A DNA stretch of 47,228 nucleotides from Acanthaster planci (Eukaryota; Echinodermata; Asteroidea; Valvatida; Acanthasteridae), in contig NW_019091426.1 of assembly GCF_001949145.1 (NCBI RefSeq), forward strand, positions 19,476-66,703, in the 5' to 3' direction. The notes beneath the pieces were generated by a model. The model searched no databases. It saw nothing but the letters and a program-made list of their open reading frames with translations, and was not told the DNA's origin. Position 1 is the first letter of the stretch, and every line of letters begins with the position of its first letter. A program made the translations under genes and the position numbers. Shown piece after piece: positions 31,493 to 42,864 of this stretch.

Positions 31493-32442
31493 TTGCGTTT
31501 AAAAGATGGCAAGTATTGCAGTGATGGTCAGTGTATAGGCATTGGTAAAATCGTTTTTCATTTCTTTTTAAAAAAGAACAGTGAAAAGGAATCAAAGCAG
31601 GCAAACAAGCGAAGCGAAGCTCGAACCTACTCAAAGTTGAAAGAAGTCTATAACAGTCCTAAACGTTACTGGAAAGGACACGCAGCCGTTGAAAACAAAC
31701 ACAAAAACCGGCGTCGACAAGAGCGTGGTGAGATCCACGGAGTTTGCCAAATCCAACGATACGCATCAAATGGACGTGTTGTATTTACCCTGGGATCGGG
31801 TAAAACGATGTACTTACAAATACGCGTTGACGGTGGTCGACGTAGCCTCTAGATACAAAGGAGCCGAACCTTTGACAAGCAAAACGGCAAAACAAGTCAC
31901 CAACGCAGTAAAACAAATTTATCAAAGGTCTCCTTGACTCGGCCTAAAACGCTTAACGTAGACTCTGGATTAGAATTTAAAGGTGAGATTAAAGAAACGT
32001 TTGTAAAAAAAGTGTGCAGGTGCAAGTGGGTGAACCGTGATCACTAAGGTATCGTAACCCGATTTAACAGAACGTTGGCCGAGCGTTTGTTTGGTTGTGC
32101 ATGAACGAAACGTGGAATGGTTGGAAGGGCTACCCGAGTCGTGAAATCGCTAAACGAAGAAAAAAAAACCGGTTGATTCAAAATCCAATCCAAGACGAGC
32201 TACGCGCGAACCTAAAAAATGAACTGGTTCCTGCAGAAGCCATCAAGTTAGATCGTGTAAAACTGTTGGCAGCACCAGAGCAATGTGAGCTAGCAAATAT
32301 AGTCCCAGAAATTTTACCAAACGCTTTAGTCCTATATTGCCCAGGAGAGCAGGAAGGTGGCACCGTCAGAAGAGTGACCGACCCGATCTGGGGTGTAGAG
32401 GTATACCAGATCAAAAACGCAGGAGTTAGTTCAATTTGCTAA
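31493..32442 (+). pseudogene. Polinton retroviral-type integrase
   Basis: 31493-31680 is the N-terminal charged part with a KLKEVYNSPKRYWKG block. 31689-31937 reads QMDVLYLPWDRV (first Asp, about 31773) and ALTVVDVASRYKGAEPLTSK. The second Asp is in NVDSGLEF (about 31960). The expected catalytic Glu position (V-E-R-F-N-R-T-L in the family) reads V-T-R-F-N-R-T-L, so Glu is replaced by Thr (about 32056). 32095-32442 is the C-terminal part with YCPGEQEGGTVRRVTDPIWG. Frameshifts near 31770, 31940 and 32095. It is divergently placed from the capsid gene (71 bp apart). Confidence 0.8.
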
Positions 32443-32630
32443 TTTGTTGAATTTGTTATTTGGGTTTTGGTTTTTATTTCGTTTTTGAATTAGTTCTTGA
32501 ATGTGTTTTTCATTTTGTTCTTTCATTTGTTTTAACATTTGGGTTTCTTCTGGTGTGAGTTTGAGTTTTAGATCACCAACGGACTTTGGATCGGGTTCCA
32601 CAGGTTTTGGTTTTGGTAATTTGTTTTAAA
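32443..32630 (-). pseudogene. Charged C-terminal fragment of an unnamed gene
   Basis: The minus strand is open with KPVEPDPKSVGDLKLKLTPE and a Gln/Lys/Glu-rich helix ending at a stop near 32443. An in-frame stop lies just upstream and no ATG is present, so this is only a tail or a broken small gene between the integrase and the polymerase. Confidence 0.4.
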
Positions 32631-32771
32631 TTAGTCTGAGCCTTTTGTGCCCAAATGCCAGGGTTTCGATTCTGTTACCGAGGGTGTATCGTTTTGTGTC
32701 GAGTGAATGCAACGACTTTTTTTAACAATCGTATAAAGCTGATGTTAATATGATCGTATCAAACACTATCG

Positions 32772-35065
32772 TTAATTTAATGAATTTAGTTTATTGAACA
32801 GGCAGTCTTTGTAAGATTCATGGTGCAGGTCTTGTTCAGTTACGATCTTTGTGACACTTTTGGCTTTTTTGAGTTCAGAGTTATTTTTTAGTTTGGTCGA
32901 ATACATCTGAGGTCGGATACAGACGGCTTCTGAAACGAGTTGACTACCAACTTTGTCTTTAAATTTGCCAATGAGTTTTTTAATTGGATTCGTTGTATTT
33001 GATAACGTGATAAAGGTCATCGGTTTTAATTTTGCAAAGTAAACTGTCAGTGTCGGTGTACAACAGACTCGATCGATCCCTATACATGTTTTTTAATGTG
33101 TGTAATAAAATTCATACATTAACATTTTTGCCAATTCTAAAAGCGTGGCCCCCGCATGGATGGCTTTGTTGAACTTGACTTTTGTTTTCATCATTTCGAT
33201 ATAATTCATGTCACATTTTTTGAAAGGTATACATCTTTTAACACTAGGTTTATTAACCATACGCGTAAATTTTTTAACCTGGGAGTCGTTGTTGTCGCGC
33301 ATTATTTTTGCGTTACAACGATTGCGAACGTTTTCCATGGTTTTGCCAAAGTTTGCGTTGTTAGCGAGTTAAAAAAAAGTCTTCGGTATTTTTATTGATG
33401 TAGCTTTTCATCCACGATTGTTGGCAAAATCGAATTGCATGATGTACTGAGACCAAGTCGTAAATACATTTACAATAATCGATAAAGTACAATATATTCT
33501 TTTTTAGTCCCCAACGTGGCAATGAGGTTTTTAATGTTGGGTGCTTTATTAGCGAGTAATAATATTTGTTCAGGACTAAAGAGCTCTAAATCGATTTTTA
33601 TGTTTTCAGGTGCCAAAGGAAAATTGTTATGAAGATCGTGTAAATCGGGTGGATAATCAACCTCGACCTCGATCATATATCCATAGTCACCATAGGGGTC
33701 TAAGTCGAGAATAAATTCAGCCGTGAAGCATTCTAGATTTTTAAACCAGCGGAAGTTGGCAAATGGTAAAGATTGTTTTCTTTGAGATATATCAGATAAC
33801 TGTCGGGATGTTCGGGTCATAGTCAATTAGATATTTGTTATTGGCTGTTGCTAACTGTTTACCCCCCCAGCTTGAGATGCTTCCTCGTTTGCCTTTTAAA
33901 AAGTGCATATCCATGTCTGTTAATAGTTTGAGTTGAACATGACTCTGCTTTAACAAAGCGTCCCAAAAAATACGAGTGCTGTAAAATAATTGGTGGGATC
34001 GAGTTTGTAATTGTTGTAGCATATCTCTCTAAAATTTTGAAACACATCTGCCAAAAGCAAAGTGTCTGTTTTGATATACAGATTATGATAATCGCCCAGG
34101 GTTTTGGATCCAAACGTTTTCCAGGCGTTTTGTGCGTGAAGATATTCTTCATCAGATATGTTATCTCGTTTGAGTGAAGAATAAAATGATTCTCGAGGTG
34201 GTAATTGCGTTTCTTTAAATCGATCAAAAGAATTCATAAATTCGTATGGGTAGATGCCTTTTGTAAAAGCAAATGGTCTTGCACATGATCTTGTTTTTCG
34301 ACTTCGCAAGTTCAAACAAGTTTGTCGAACGGACATGCTTCGACAATTTTGGCAAATGACGTTGCCCTTAAGTGGTATGAGTCTAAAAAACGAAGTTGAC
34401 AGAGATCATAAAAACTAAAACACTTTTCGCTTTTTTTTTTAGGAATACAAGAAATTTTATCCATGAAAATACCACCTTCAAACGTGGCCGCTCCTTGCAT
34501 AATGAGCATCATAATTTTCTAGGTTGTGAAGTATTACAGGATTCGGTGTTTCCTTGGAGTTGAAATGTGCAATATGAGTGAGCTGCACCCCTAAAAACCC
34601 CTGTCACGTGCCAGTGATCTTGGACTTCAGGATTTTGGCTAAAACGCTTGTTGCACGTCATACACTTGTTGTCAGGGTTGTATGACTTTTTTGATTCGTA
34701 GCACCAACATTCATCTTTTCTATATCTAATAGGTTTTTCACAAATCCAACACATTTTGGCATATTTAAATTCTCGTTATTGCTGGGAGTGAGTTTCAATG
34801 GCTTGTGGTTTTCAAAGCTATCGTTAATTTTTGCAACTTCTTCCATGAGATTTTGAATAAATGTTTGCAGTACATTTGGTCCTCGATACAGTTTTTACCG
34901 ATCATTTTGCCATCATAACGCATTACCAAATAATAAAATTCACAAGCAACATGTTTTGTGGCCGAGATTTGTTACCCGTCGGTACTAAGATCGATTCAAA
35001 ATCAGCATAAATCACAAACGGCGTTTTTTGTTTGTTTGTTTTCATCTTCAAAAAGAAACTGAAAA
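32772..35065 (-). pseudogene. Family-B DNA polymerase (protein-primed type) of the Polinton-like element
   Basis: Minus-strand blocks in order: Exo I YADFES (about 34992-35009); a zinc-like region CWICEKPI with a DHWHVTG..RGAAHSYC block (34754-34570); LIMQGA and FDKI-like segments (34512-34312); IYPYEFMNSFDRF; Exo III-like YHNLYIKTDTLLLADVFQNF (34336-33990). Then comes motif A, which reads YLKENNLY where YLDANNLYG-type sequence is expected. Then FTAEFILDLDPYGDYGY and the ENVRNRCNAKI region (33338-33093). Motif C YTDTDSL lies at about 33040-33060, and the C-terminal end LNSLN at about 32772. At least six frame changes. It would copy the element genome by protein priming. Confidence 0.85.
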
Positions 35066-35099
35066 CTGAAGTTGTTTAATTTGATTCAGTTTATTTTAG

Positions 35100-35601
35100 C
35101 TCATACGGATGGAGGGTAATTTTCACTTTCATAATCATTGTCGCTCAGTGTTGTAGCTGTTTTCCTTTTCGTCACTAAATCTTTTCAGTGATTTGAGAGC
35201 TGTCACGTTCGAAATGAAGGATAAAATGTTTTTCTTTTCTAAAACGGCCGGTTCGACTTTAAATCTTACGCTTGCCAAATAAGACTTTACGCCATGTAAT
35301 CCATTATAGACATCTTTAACGCAAATTAACGATATAATGTTGCATCGTACATTTTCATATTGATCTAAATTGATGTTTTATCAATTTTCCATTTTTCAAC
35401 AATGATGGGAGTGAGAACATCGGTGTCCTCACCCCTACCTCTTGTGAGTGATTTGACATATAAACGTATGTAACCATTTTTACTCAATGAATACATGGGC
35501 TTTAATGTGTGCTCTAAGGGTAATAAATTACCCTTGCTCGCTTTAAAAGCATTTAAAGCCCCAGCTCCCCCATAAAGTGTAGGCACATGGTCTGGCCACA
35601 C
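35100..35601 (-). pseudogene. Unnamed Polinton-like gene next to the polymerase
   Basis: 35601-35365 has HVPTLYGGAGALNAFKASKG and YIRLYVKSLTRGRGEDTDVL. A shifted frame (35365 to about 35130) has a cysteine-containing RCNIISLICVKDVYNGLHG and a KKNILSFISNVTALKSLKRF tail. One protein of at least 160 residues broken by a frameshift. No known family is recognised. Its 5' part is missing at 35601. Confidence 0.4.
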
Positions 35602-36239
35602 TCAGTGTTGCAGATCAGCAGAGACCAGTCACCATCAACTTTATTGTTCCTCCTATTCCCCTTGAGTGTGGTTTTCTGCTTGAGCCCTATTCAGCTGTAG
35701 AAGTCAGTGATCAAAAGTCAACCTCTCCTGACGTAAATAGGTCCATTTTACACACTGTGTGGTTTTTGGCTTTTGTCCTTTCAAAGTTCTTTTAGCCCTT
35801 ATGTCCTCTTGGATTTTTGCATTTTTGGGGGTACTTTTTCATTAATCAATTCTTTTGTGTCCTTTCGTTGAAGTCAAATATTAGTGTCTGAATCCTTATA
35901 AATTCTGTTTCCTGCGACTTTTACCTCAAACATCGTTTGTTTAGTTAGTGATTTTGTTGTTTTTGCGAGTTCCCCATAATAATGTGCCCTTTTTCCCCGT
36001 TACGTGTTTACAGTGCCAAGACTTCCCCGACGTCTTTTCATGAGTGTTTTTGAATTGGTGAATCACTTCTTTGTTTGTTCCCATAGCATTCATTGTAAAT
36101 TCCAATGACCTTGTACTTGGACAAAACACACTGTAGTATTAGTGTTTCTCATTAGCTTGCATCCATGCTAATAGTGCATTGTATTAGAAAGCAAATTATT
36201 TACTGCCTTTACTCTAGAAGGAACAAAGAAAAAATGAAA
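35602..36239. other. Gene-free stretch after the Polinton-like element
   Basis: No gene or terminal inverted repeat recognised. The frame 35941-36129 has no recognisable domain. Confidence 0.4.
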
Positions 36240-39200
36240 AAGTGAAACGAGACCTCATCTGTCAGTTTGACAACAGAACATGGGGCTTTTTTGCATTCTA
36301 TTGTACATTTGGAACTACTCAGGCATCATCACATCAAGTCATTTTCGTATATAACACATCTCTTTTAAGTTATTTGCAAAGGTAGAGGGTCTTTAAGAGT
36401 ACACCTTTAATGTAAAGTGACTTGTCTCCTCATGACGTCATTATCACATGAGGTCAATATTCCACTAAAGAACTCCCTTTGAGATATCTGCAAGATTTGA
36501 ACCCAATAGGACATCTACTTTAGGAGACTTAGGGCCTTAAAGACTGCACATTTAATGTCACGTGACTTGTCTCCTGATGACGTCATTTTCACATGAGGTC
36601 AATATACCTCTAAAGTTCACATGAGGTCAATATACCTCTAAAACACTCCCTTTTCAAGATATCTGCAAGATTTGAACACAATTGGATGTACACTTCTGGA
36701 GATATAGTACCTTAAATGATGCACCTTTATGTCACGTGACTCGTCTGCTAATGGAATTGTCATCACGTGAGGTCAATTCTGTTTAAAACTTTCCTTCCTA
36801 ACTACCTCCAAGGTTTCAACTCAATCAGACATATACAATACAATATACAATACAAAACATTATGGTTATCGCGTAAAAGGCACAGATTATATATTTTAAA
36901 CATTTGTCCCTTTTGGAGTTCCATACAATGCGATCTGCTCTCCCCACCATGTGCTCGGCAATTTGCCAAGTCCTGAGTATATGCACTCCGCACAGTGCGC
37001 CGTCTATGTTACAGGCAGACATTGGGCGTCCGCTCACAGAGAGTAGCCTAGAGACAGTATGGGAATGGGATTTCCGAGTTGGCAATTTATATATCGAGAG
37101 GTTTTTGTCGGCGGCACTTCATGTGTGTGAAAAAGTACACCGGTTATGCACTTCATGCAGCTGACGCCAATGTTTTAGCTGACATCTCATGCACAATTTA
37201 CCCTTATATTTCTAACGGTTGATTTTTTACCGAATTTTGAAGAATAAAAGAAGGTTTTATTGTAACTTCCATTCTGATGACGTCATCAGCCCCAAACTTC
37301 AAACACGTGTTGACTGGGTAAAGATGGTCATCTACATCAATTTTCAGGCGATTCGGACAAACGTCGCCACAGACATCCATTCAAAATTCATTTTTCAGAA
37401 TTTTTAACCTCTTGCTAGAGAGCACTCAACGGTTCGGGGACGTCATCAGTAGATGATTTGAAGAATACTATACCCCAACAGACTAATACCGTTGAAAACA
37501 ACTTGATACCTATTACAATTTTAAGCAATAAGACCACTTTCTCGACCCGAAGGCAGGGTCACGTGATTTGACCCACACGAGATGAATTCAAGACCACATT
37601 TATCCTGGCACTTGCTGCAAAGAGAATGTTGCAGGAGGCCACGGTTGATTTAAATAGATTTTCATAAATTTAATGGAATATTTAAAAATTTAAAATTTAA
37701 TAATAAACCACTTGACGACTTCATCATGACGTAAATGTTTAATGTTATCTTCGCTCTATGGTGAGTGCTTGGTGTAACTTTTACGATCAAACATCGCTAA
37801 GTTACCAAAATAGTGCCTCAAAAACGTGAACAAAGTCAATGGGCTGAAATAACTATTTAAAAAAACAATAATAAATAGCTTGATGACATCATCATGACGT
37901 CATGTTTCGGGGTCCATCTGTGCATAAGGGTTCTTCATTGGTATAAGTTTGATGACGATCCACTGTTGCAAAAGCACTAAAGTCGCGGCCACATAAACGT
38001 GTACAAAACAAATGGGCTTTTGCACAGAAAAAGAGGAAGAAGTAAAAACGAGAGCTTATCTGTCTGTTTGACAACAGAACAGAGGGCTTTTTCGCATTCT
38101 TTTGTACATTTGAGCAACCAAGTCATCATCACATTAAGTCATTTTTCGTATATAAACCTCCGTATCAAGTTATATGCAAAGTTTCAACCAGATAGAACGT
38201 GCACTTCAGGAGATATAGGGCCTTAAGGAGTGCAAATTTATGTCACGTGACTTGTCTCCTGATGATATCATCATCACATAAGGTCGATATTCTTCTAAAG
38301 CACTCCCTTTTGCAAGATTTGAACCCGATCGGACATCTACTTGGGAAGATATAGGGCCTTAAAGAGTGCACCTTTAATGTCACGTGACTTGTCTCCTGAT
38401 GACGTAATCAGCACAGCTTGTCAACATTAGTCTGTAACGCTTTCCTTTCTAGTTATATGCAAAATTTCAACGAGATAGGACATATCCTTTAGGCGATAAA
38501 AGGCTTTGAAGTTCATGCCAAGTCAAAAAACGTGTACAAAACCCATGGGGAAAATATTCAAAAATCAGAATAAAATTAGCTGATGACGTCATTATGACGA
38601 CACTCATTTTCAATAAATATTGCATCTGGGTCTTTGTTGGCTATCACTTGGGCAACGACCAAACATCTTGAAGTTACCAAAATTGTCGCTTTAATACGTG
38701 TACAAAGTCAAAGGGCTATGAACTCGTTTGCAGAAACACTGTCATGTCACGTGATTTGCGCTTAAACTGAAATGTTTCCATGAAAAATTACTTCATATTC
38801 GGACTTTTAAGCATATTTCAAATCAAGTAACACAGCATAAAGTACCCAATTTCTCTTTCGTTCTTATAGTAATCTTGAGCCGAAGTAATTAGTAAAACGT
38901 GTACAAATCCTAAGGGAAAACTAAAATATTCAAAATCGATATATAATAAGGCGATGACGTCATCATGACGTAATAAATTAGGCTTTTACTTTGCATCATG
39001 TTCTTTACTAGCTGTAAGTATGATGACGAATAAAGATCGCCGAGTAACAAAAATTGTGTCTTGAAAACGTGTACAAAGTCAACGGGCTCAAATAAATTAA
39101 TAATTTGGTGACGTCATCACGACAAGATTATTTCAGTGTCATCTTTGCTTTAAGGTCTGTGTTTGGTGTAACTTTGATGAGGATCAAGAGTTACCAAAAC

Positions 39201-39300
39201 GAAGCCTTGAATACGTGTACAAGGTCAATTGCCTGAAGTAAATATTAAAAATTCAATGAAAATCACTTAGAGACGTCATAATGACGTCATTTTTCTATGT
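36240..39300 (+). repeat. Diverged tandem repeats rich in TGACGTCA and TCACGTGA
   Basis: Two alternating unit types are visible. Type A, about 150-170 bp, has TCACGTGACTTGTCTCCTGA then TGACGTCAT, CACATGAGGTCAATAT, ACTCCCTTT and a GATATAGGGCCTTAAAG block. It occurs near 36390, 36545, 36720, 38080, 38235 and 38375. Type B, about 170-190 bp, has ACGTGTACAAAGTCAA then a TGATGACGTCATCATGACGT-like double palindrome and a GTTACCAAAAT block. It occurs near 37650, 37830, 38530, 38890, 39065 and 39220. A block around 36264 (TGACAACAGAACATGGGGCT) recurs near 38068. A non-repeat piece (about 36830-37400) interrupts it. No coding capacity. Confidence 0.75.
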
Positions 39301-39802
39301 ATAATTTTTCAGGCTTTTTTGTTTTGTTTAAGCAGGGTCACCAAATGGACCTGCCAACCCTGTCAGCAATAAAAGTGACCTGCAGCCTGTCGTCGGATCG
39401 AGTAAGTGTCAACAATATTAATACCTTTATTCCTCAACAGGTCTTGGCAAGGTTGGCTGTGATACGCTTTTTGGCCAGTGGCTGGTTTATTGCTAGAGGA
39501 ACAGCTGGCAATGCCGAAAAGCAGTAATAAATTACCGTTATCGATGGGGTCGCCTTGGCAACCTCTTAACATTTGCGTCAGGTGTGGAAAATTCGCACGG
39601 GGGAACCAATACTGCAGCTGTGTGTTTCAATAGTTCTAATTGCTGATATTTCCAATAGTATGATCTCGCAGTTTGGTTATTCTTTTGGGTTCATTTTTGT
39701 CGTGTCTTGTTATCAACCTTTGTACAGGTTAGAGGCAGTCTAAGATTTATCACTTGTGTGTATGCATCTTGTTTTACTGTCTTGAACTATATATCCATAA
39801 AG
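39301..39802. other. End of intron 1
   Basis: No gene recognised. A pyrimidine-rich stretch (about 39767-39785) precedes the AG at 39801-39802 used as acceptor for exon 2. Confidence 0.45.
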
Positions 39803-39898
39803 AAATGTCACTACACGTGCATGAAGCTGCACTTGATGAGCACACCATCAAAAAGCTGTTATCTGAATGTCCAAAGCTGGAGAACATATCTGGTCTAG
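39803..39898 (+). CDS. B4GALT-like gene, exon 2
   Basis: 96 bases between an AG (39801-39802) and the donor GTAAGC (39899). Read with one carried-over base from exon 1 it encodes 32 residues: a stem segment, then KKLLSECPKLENISGL. The C-P-x-L...G-L pattern matches the conserved Cys-Pro block that opens the catalytic region in B4GALT proteins, followed in the family by a short beta-strand. It ends in phase 1, and the last G joins the TG that starts exon 3 to give Val, again as expected (G-L-V). The polypyrimidine tract is weak, and the exon is short; the phase agreement on both sides is the main support. Confidence 0.6.
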   Translation, partial: KCHYTCMKLHLMSTPSKSCYLNVQSWRTYLV

Positions 39899-41125
39899 GT
39901 AAGCTGAGCTTGAAACATTTTCCAGCATTGTGTTATACTTGCAATTGTATTAAAAGCTGTGTGATATGCAAATAAGCTATATCACAGTATTGGATAACTG
40001 TATCAAGTAGTGGGGGAGGACTATCCAGAACACTTTGACCTTAAGCAGTCTGGCACACTTTGACCTTTGCGACAAAAATGGCAAAAGGTCACATCAATAT
40101 GCAAAAAAATATGAATATGATCATAAGAAGAGGAGTAGGAATGAGGTGTAGGGAAAAATATATGGAACAAGATGACCTAGGGATGAGTAGGAATAGCATA
40201 GGGTCAGACAGTGTGGAGCAAAATGACCTTTGTGTATGGGATAAAATATGAATAAGGCATAGCGTGGGGTAAAAACTTTCGGTACAATTTGACCTTTCTT
40301 ATGAAATAGGATGATAAAAAATAGTGGATGAGTCATAGGTGATGTGATGTCATTGGAAAAATTCTGACTGGCCCACCAGGAGATCCTAAGGTAATCAAGG
40401 AGTAGGAAACGATAATCCCTGCACAAAGGGCTGTACGCGCCGCCGGCTAATGAGAGGGATAAGCCCTAGACAATGAACTGTACGCAGTGGGTGGGCTGTG
40501 TCAGCAGTCTATTGTGTTAATGATTATATTGTGTACATTGGAAGTGAGAGTTGGGTCTGACTTAATCCTGGGATACTAAAGGAGAGAAGGCGCCCACATG
40601 CTAACGGTCTTGCGTTCGGCATACTGGCTACTGAGATCTGATCGGTACAGGAAGAAGACTTTGTTGTCCCCAGCTGAATTTATTAATCCTTCGAACTAGA
40701 ATGTTTGACGTCCTGGTACCCTGTACATGTATACGGTTTTACAAATTCAATCAGAGCGGAGCGTTCCTGTTGTTCTTTATCGTTAAACTTGTTAAGAATT
40801 CTTGGGGGCGGCATGACGTCAGTTGGGTATTTTTAACGCATAGCAAGTGGGCAAATTTATTCGTCACGCTGTGGAATATTGTGCAGAAGTTCCCAGCCAG
40901 TATCTGACCCCAGAATTATTATTTGATAGTCATACCGGTAAGTAAGAACACAAAACAAATTCGGTGGACTTCACGTACTGGTTTCTGGTAGGCTGCATTG
41001 GTACTGTTTATTTCCTGTTGTTTGTCATTGTTTTTTTACAATAATTATCTTAGTAATTTTAAGAATTACTGCAAGGGCGATCACCGGAAGTTTGTTAAAT
41101 TTGAAATCAGAGGCATTACATGTAC

Positions 41126-41722
41126 TCATTCGTTTTGGAACCATTTGTCACTACTGATTGTTATCTTTTTGACATTCTTCTCTTCGTCATTTAACTGAAA
41201 CAATCCGGCATAGTTTTCAGCATGTCTAGGCAAAATTCTATTACAGGCATTGTTGACTAACATGCCTTTATCAAGTTTTCCATCGAGATCATCCACAATG
41301 TCCTTGTGAGTTCCATTATACCTCAAACATAAGTAACTTGACAGGAACTCCTTATAGTTGTCGAAAAAGTCTTGCTTGACTGACCAGAGGGTCTTTCTTG
41401 TTGCCTTCTGCTTGGCTTGATCTTCATCCATGCCTTCGTTGACGTACTTGTCATATTTTTCATCCCTCATCTACCTATTTGTAAGACTGGCTTCAGCCAG
41501 CCAATATTGGTAGGTGGCTTTGTCTTCCAATTCTGAACTGTCTTCATCATAGGTTTTGTCATCAACCTCCTCAACAGGTTTGGAGTTTATGTCAACTTCA
41601 TTCTTGTCTGATTCCTCCTCAACGTGGATATTTTCCATGTGCCTCTGTAGATCAGACTTCCGTCCGAAGCATTTGTCACACTGGTGACAAGCATAGAGCT
41701 TGACTGCAAAAATATCATTCAC
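41126..41722 (-). pseudogene. C2H2 zinc-finger protein of the 2.4-kb element
   Basis: One frame broken by a single TAG (41471-41473). The first part has a canonical C2H2 finger: C-x2-C-x12-H-x4-H in CHQCDKCFGRKSDLQRHMEN plus IH. An acidic linker (EEESDKNEVDINSK..EDSSELED) follows, then a WLAEASLTNR block. After the stop the same frame goes on with MRDEKYDKYVNEGMDEDQAK, a helical domain with an SSYLCLRYNG segment, then RILPRHAENYAGLF. No known transposase or capsid domain is recognised. Replacing TAG with CAG would restore an uninterrupted 198-codon frame, so decay is slight. It may bind DNA through the finger; whether it mobilises the element is unknown. Confidence 0.6.
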
Positions 41723-41859
41723 GTTGACCCTAGGGAGGATGACCTTTAAATGACACGAAACAAATGAAATCGTTCAATATATCTAAAATGTGCACGTGTA
41801 TATTTATTTCACGGCTTCTGATATCCACATTCCATTGTTTATTTTACTCATTTCGCTCT

Positions 41860-42160
41860 TTTTATTGTTCAAAATTGCTCTTTTTATTGCTCTTTTACTC
41901 TTTTTTTGTATAATGTTTTCTTTTCATTGCTCAACCGGCTCTTTGTATTGTTCATATTGCTCTTTTCATTGTTCGAACTGCTTTCTTTATTGTTCAAATT
42001 TGGACTGTTTATTGTATAAATTGCTCATTTTTTGTATGAATTGCTCTTTTTATTATTGTAATTGCTCCGTTTATTGTTCAAATTGTTCTATTTATTGTTC
42101 TTTTCATTGTATAAATTGCTCGCATTATTGTTCAAATTGCTCTTTTCATTGCTGGGGAAA
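41860..42160 (+). repeat. Satellite, about 21-bp unit
   Basis: Degenerate tandem units of the type attgctctttttattgttcaa. Because 21 is divisible by three the plus strand stays open and would give a Cys/Ser/Phe-rich peptide; I take this as a by-product of the repeat. Confidence 0.75.
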
Positions 42161-42389
42161 GTAACCTTGGGTTTTCTAGGGAACAACACCATCAAGATAA
42201 AAGGCCAAACCTACACAATCTAAGAAGATTTTAAAACTCAATGTGCTTTTTTACAAAGCTCAACAAAGTTTACTCTACACATCGTTCTTATTCATCTTCT
42301 TATGATCATATATTTCTTTGCATATTGATGTGACTTTTCGCCATTTTATCGCAAAGGTCAAAGTGTGCTTCATAGTCTCCCCACTACTC

Positions 42390-42864
42390 ACAAATTGCTC
42401 TTCAAATATCATTATTATTGTAATAGTAGACTGACAAAAGTTTTAGGTTTAATACTCGGAGTATGGTGTTCGCAGAAGTGCACTTCCCTCATTTTTGTCT
42501 TCTTTTCAGGGGTTCCCCTCATGAAACAAAATGATTTGTAGTTTTAGATGTGAAATTTCTAAGATTCTGTTTTCACTGGCCAAAAGCATCTCAATTCTTA
42601 CAATTCCGGAAGAGCGTATTTCTTACTTTTAAAAGTCCTTCTGAAACCAGTTCCTCAAATTAAATTTCAAATCTATTGGCATGTGTGGAATGGGTGAAAA
42701 AACTCAGCTTTGCCTTTACAGTTATTGCAAGATCTGTTTCTACAGATTTTAAGAATGGTCAGCATCATACTGCTGAACAGAAATAAACAGGAATACGTCG
42801 AGCTTCTTACAAATTTGTGAAATCTAATGTATTGTTCTATCTTGTTTTTGATCGATGTGTTAAG
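42390..42864. other. End of intron 2
   Basis: No gene recognised. A T-rich run (about 42837-42849) precedes the AG at 42863-42864. Confidence 0.45.

Larger units (their letters stand above)
24867..35601. mobile_element. Polinton/Maverick-like (adintovirus-like) element, degraded
   Basis: About 10.7 kb containing a family-B DNA polymerase, a retroviral-type integrase, an FtsK-like packaging ATPase and a probable double-jelly-roll major capsid protein. This set defines Polintons/Mavericks and the related adintoviruses. Minus-strand genes predominate; the integrase (31493-32442) and one unnamed gene (26893-27780) are on the plus strand. No terminal inverted repeats were found near either edge, so the boundaries are those of coding signals. 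No adenovirus-type cysteine protease was found. All larger genes carry frameshifts or stops. The element lies in intron 1 of the host gene, directly beside the BEL/Pao LTR. Confidence 0.85.
40006..42389 (-). mobile_element. 2.4-kb element with inverted ends, in intron 2
   Basis: The left end AGTAGTGGGG (from 40006) and right end (to 42389, minus strand AGTAGTGGGGAGACTATG) are inverted copies. They share ACACTTTGACCTTTGCGA, a CATCAATATGCAAA block and ATATGATCATAAGAAGA over more than 100 bases. The left copy has an extra internal segment of about 28 bases. Inside lie a minus-strand C2H2 zinc-finger ORF (41126-41722), a 21-bp satellite (41860-42160) and TGACCT-containing degenerate repeats (40030-40300). 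No DDE transposase or other known mobility gene is recognised. Target duplication not resolved. Confidence 0.7.

Noticed and set aside
36767-37164. Overlapping frames on both strands around 36.8-37.2 kb
   Set aside because: No domain in any; overlapping frames on opposite strands without coding signal.
41790-42164. Cys-rich 124-codon frame that looks like a small secreted peptide
   Set aside because: It is the translation of a 21-bp satellite; the open frame follows from the repeat length.
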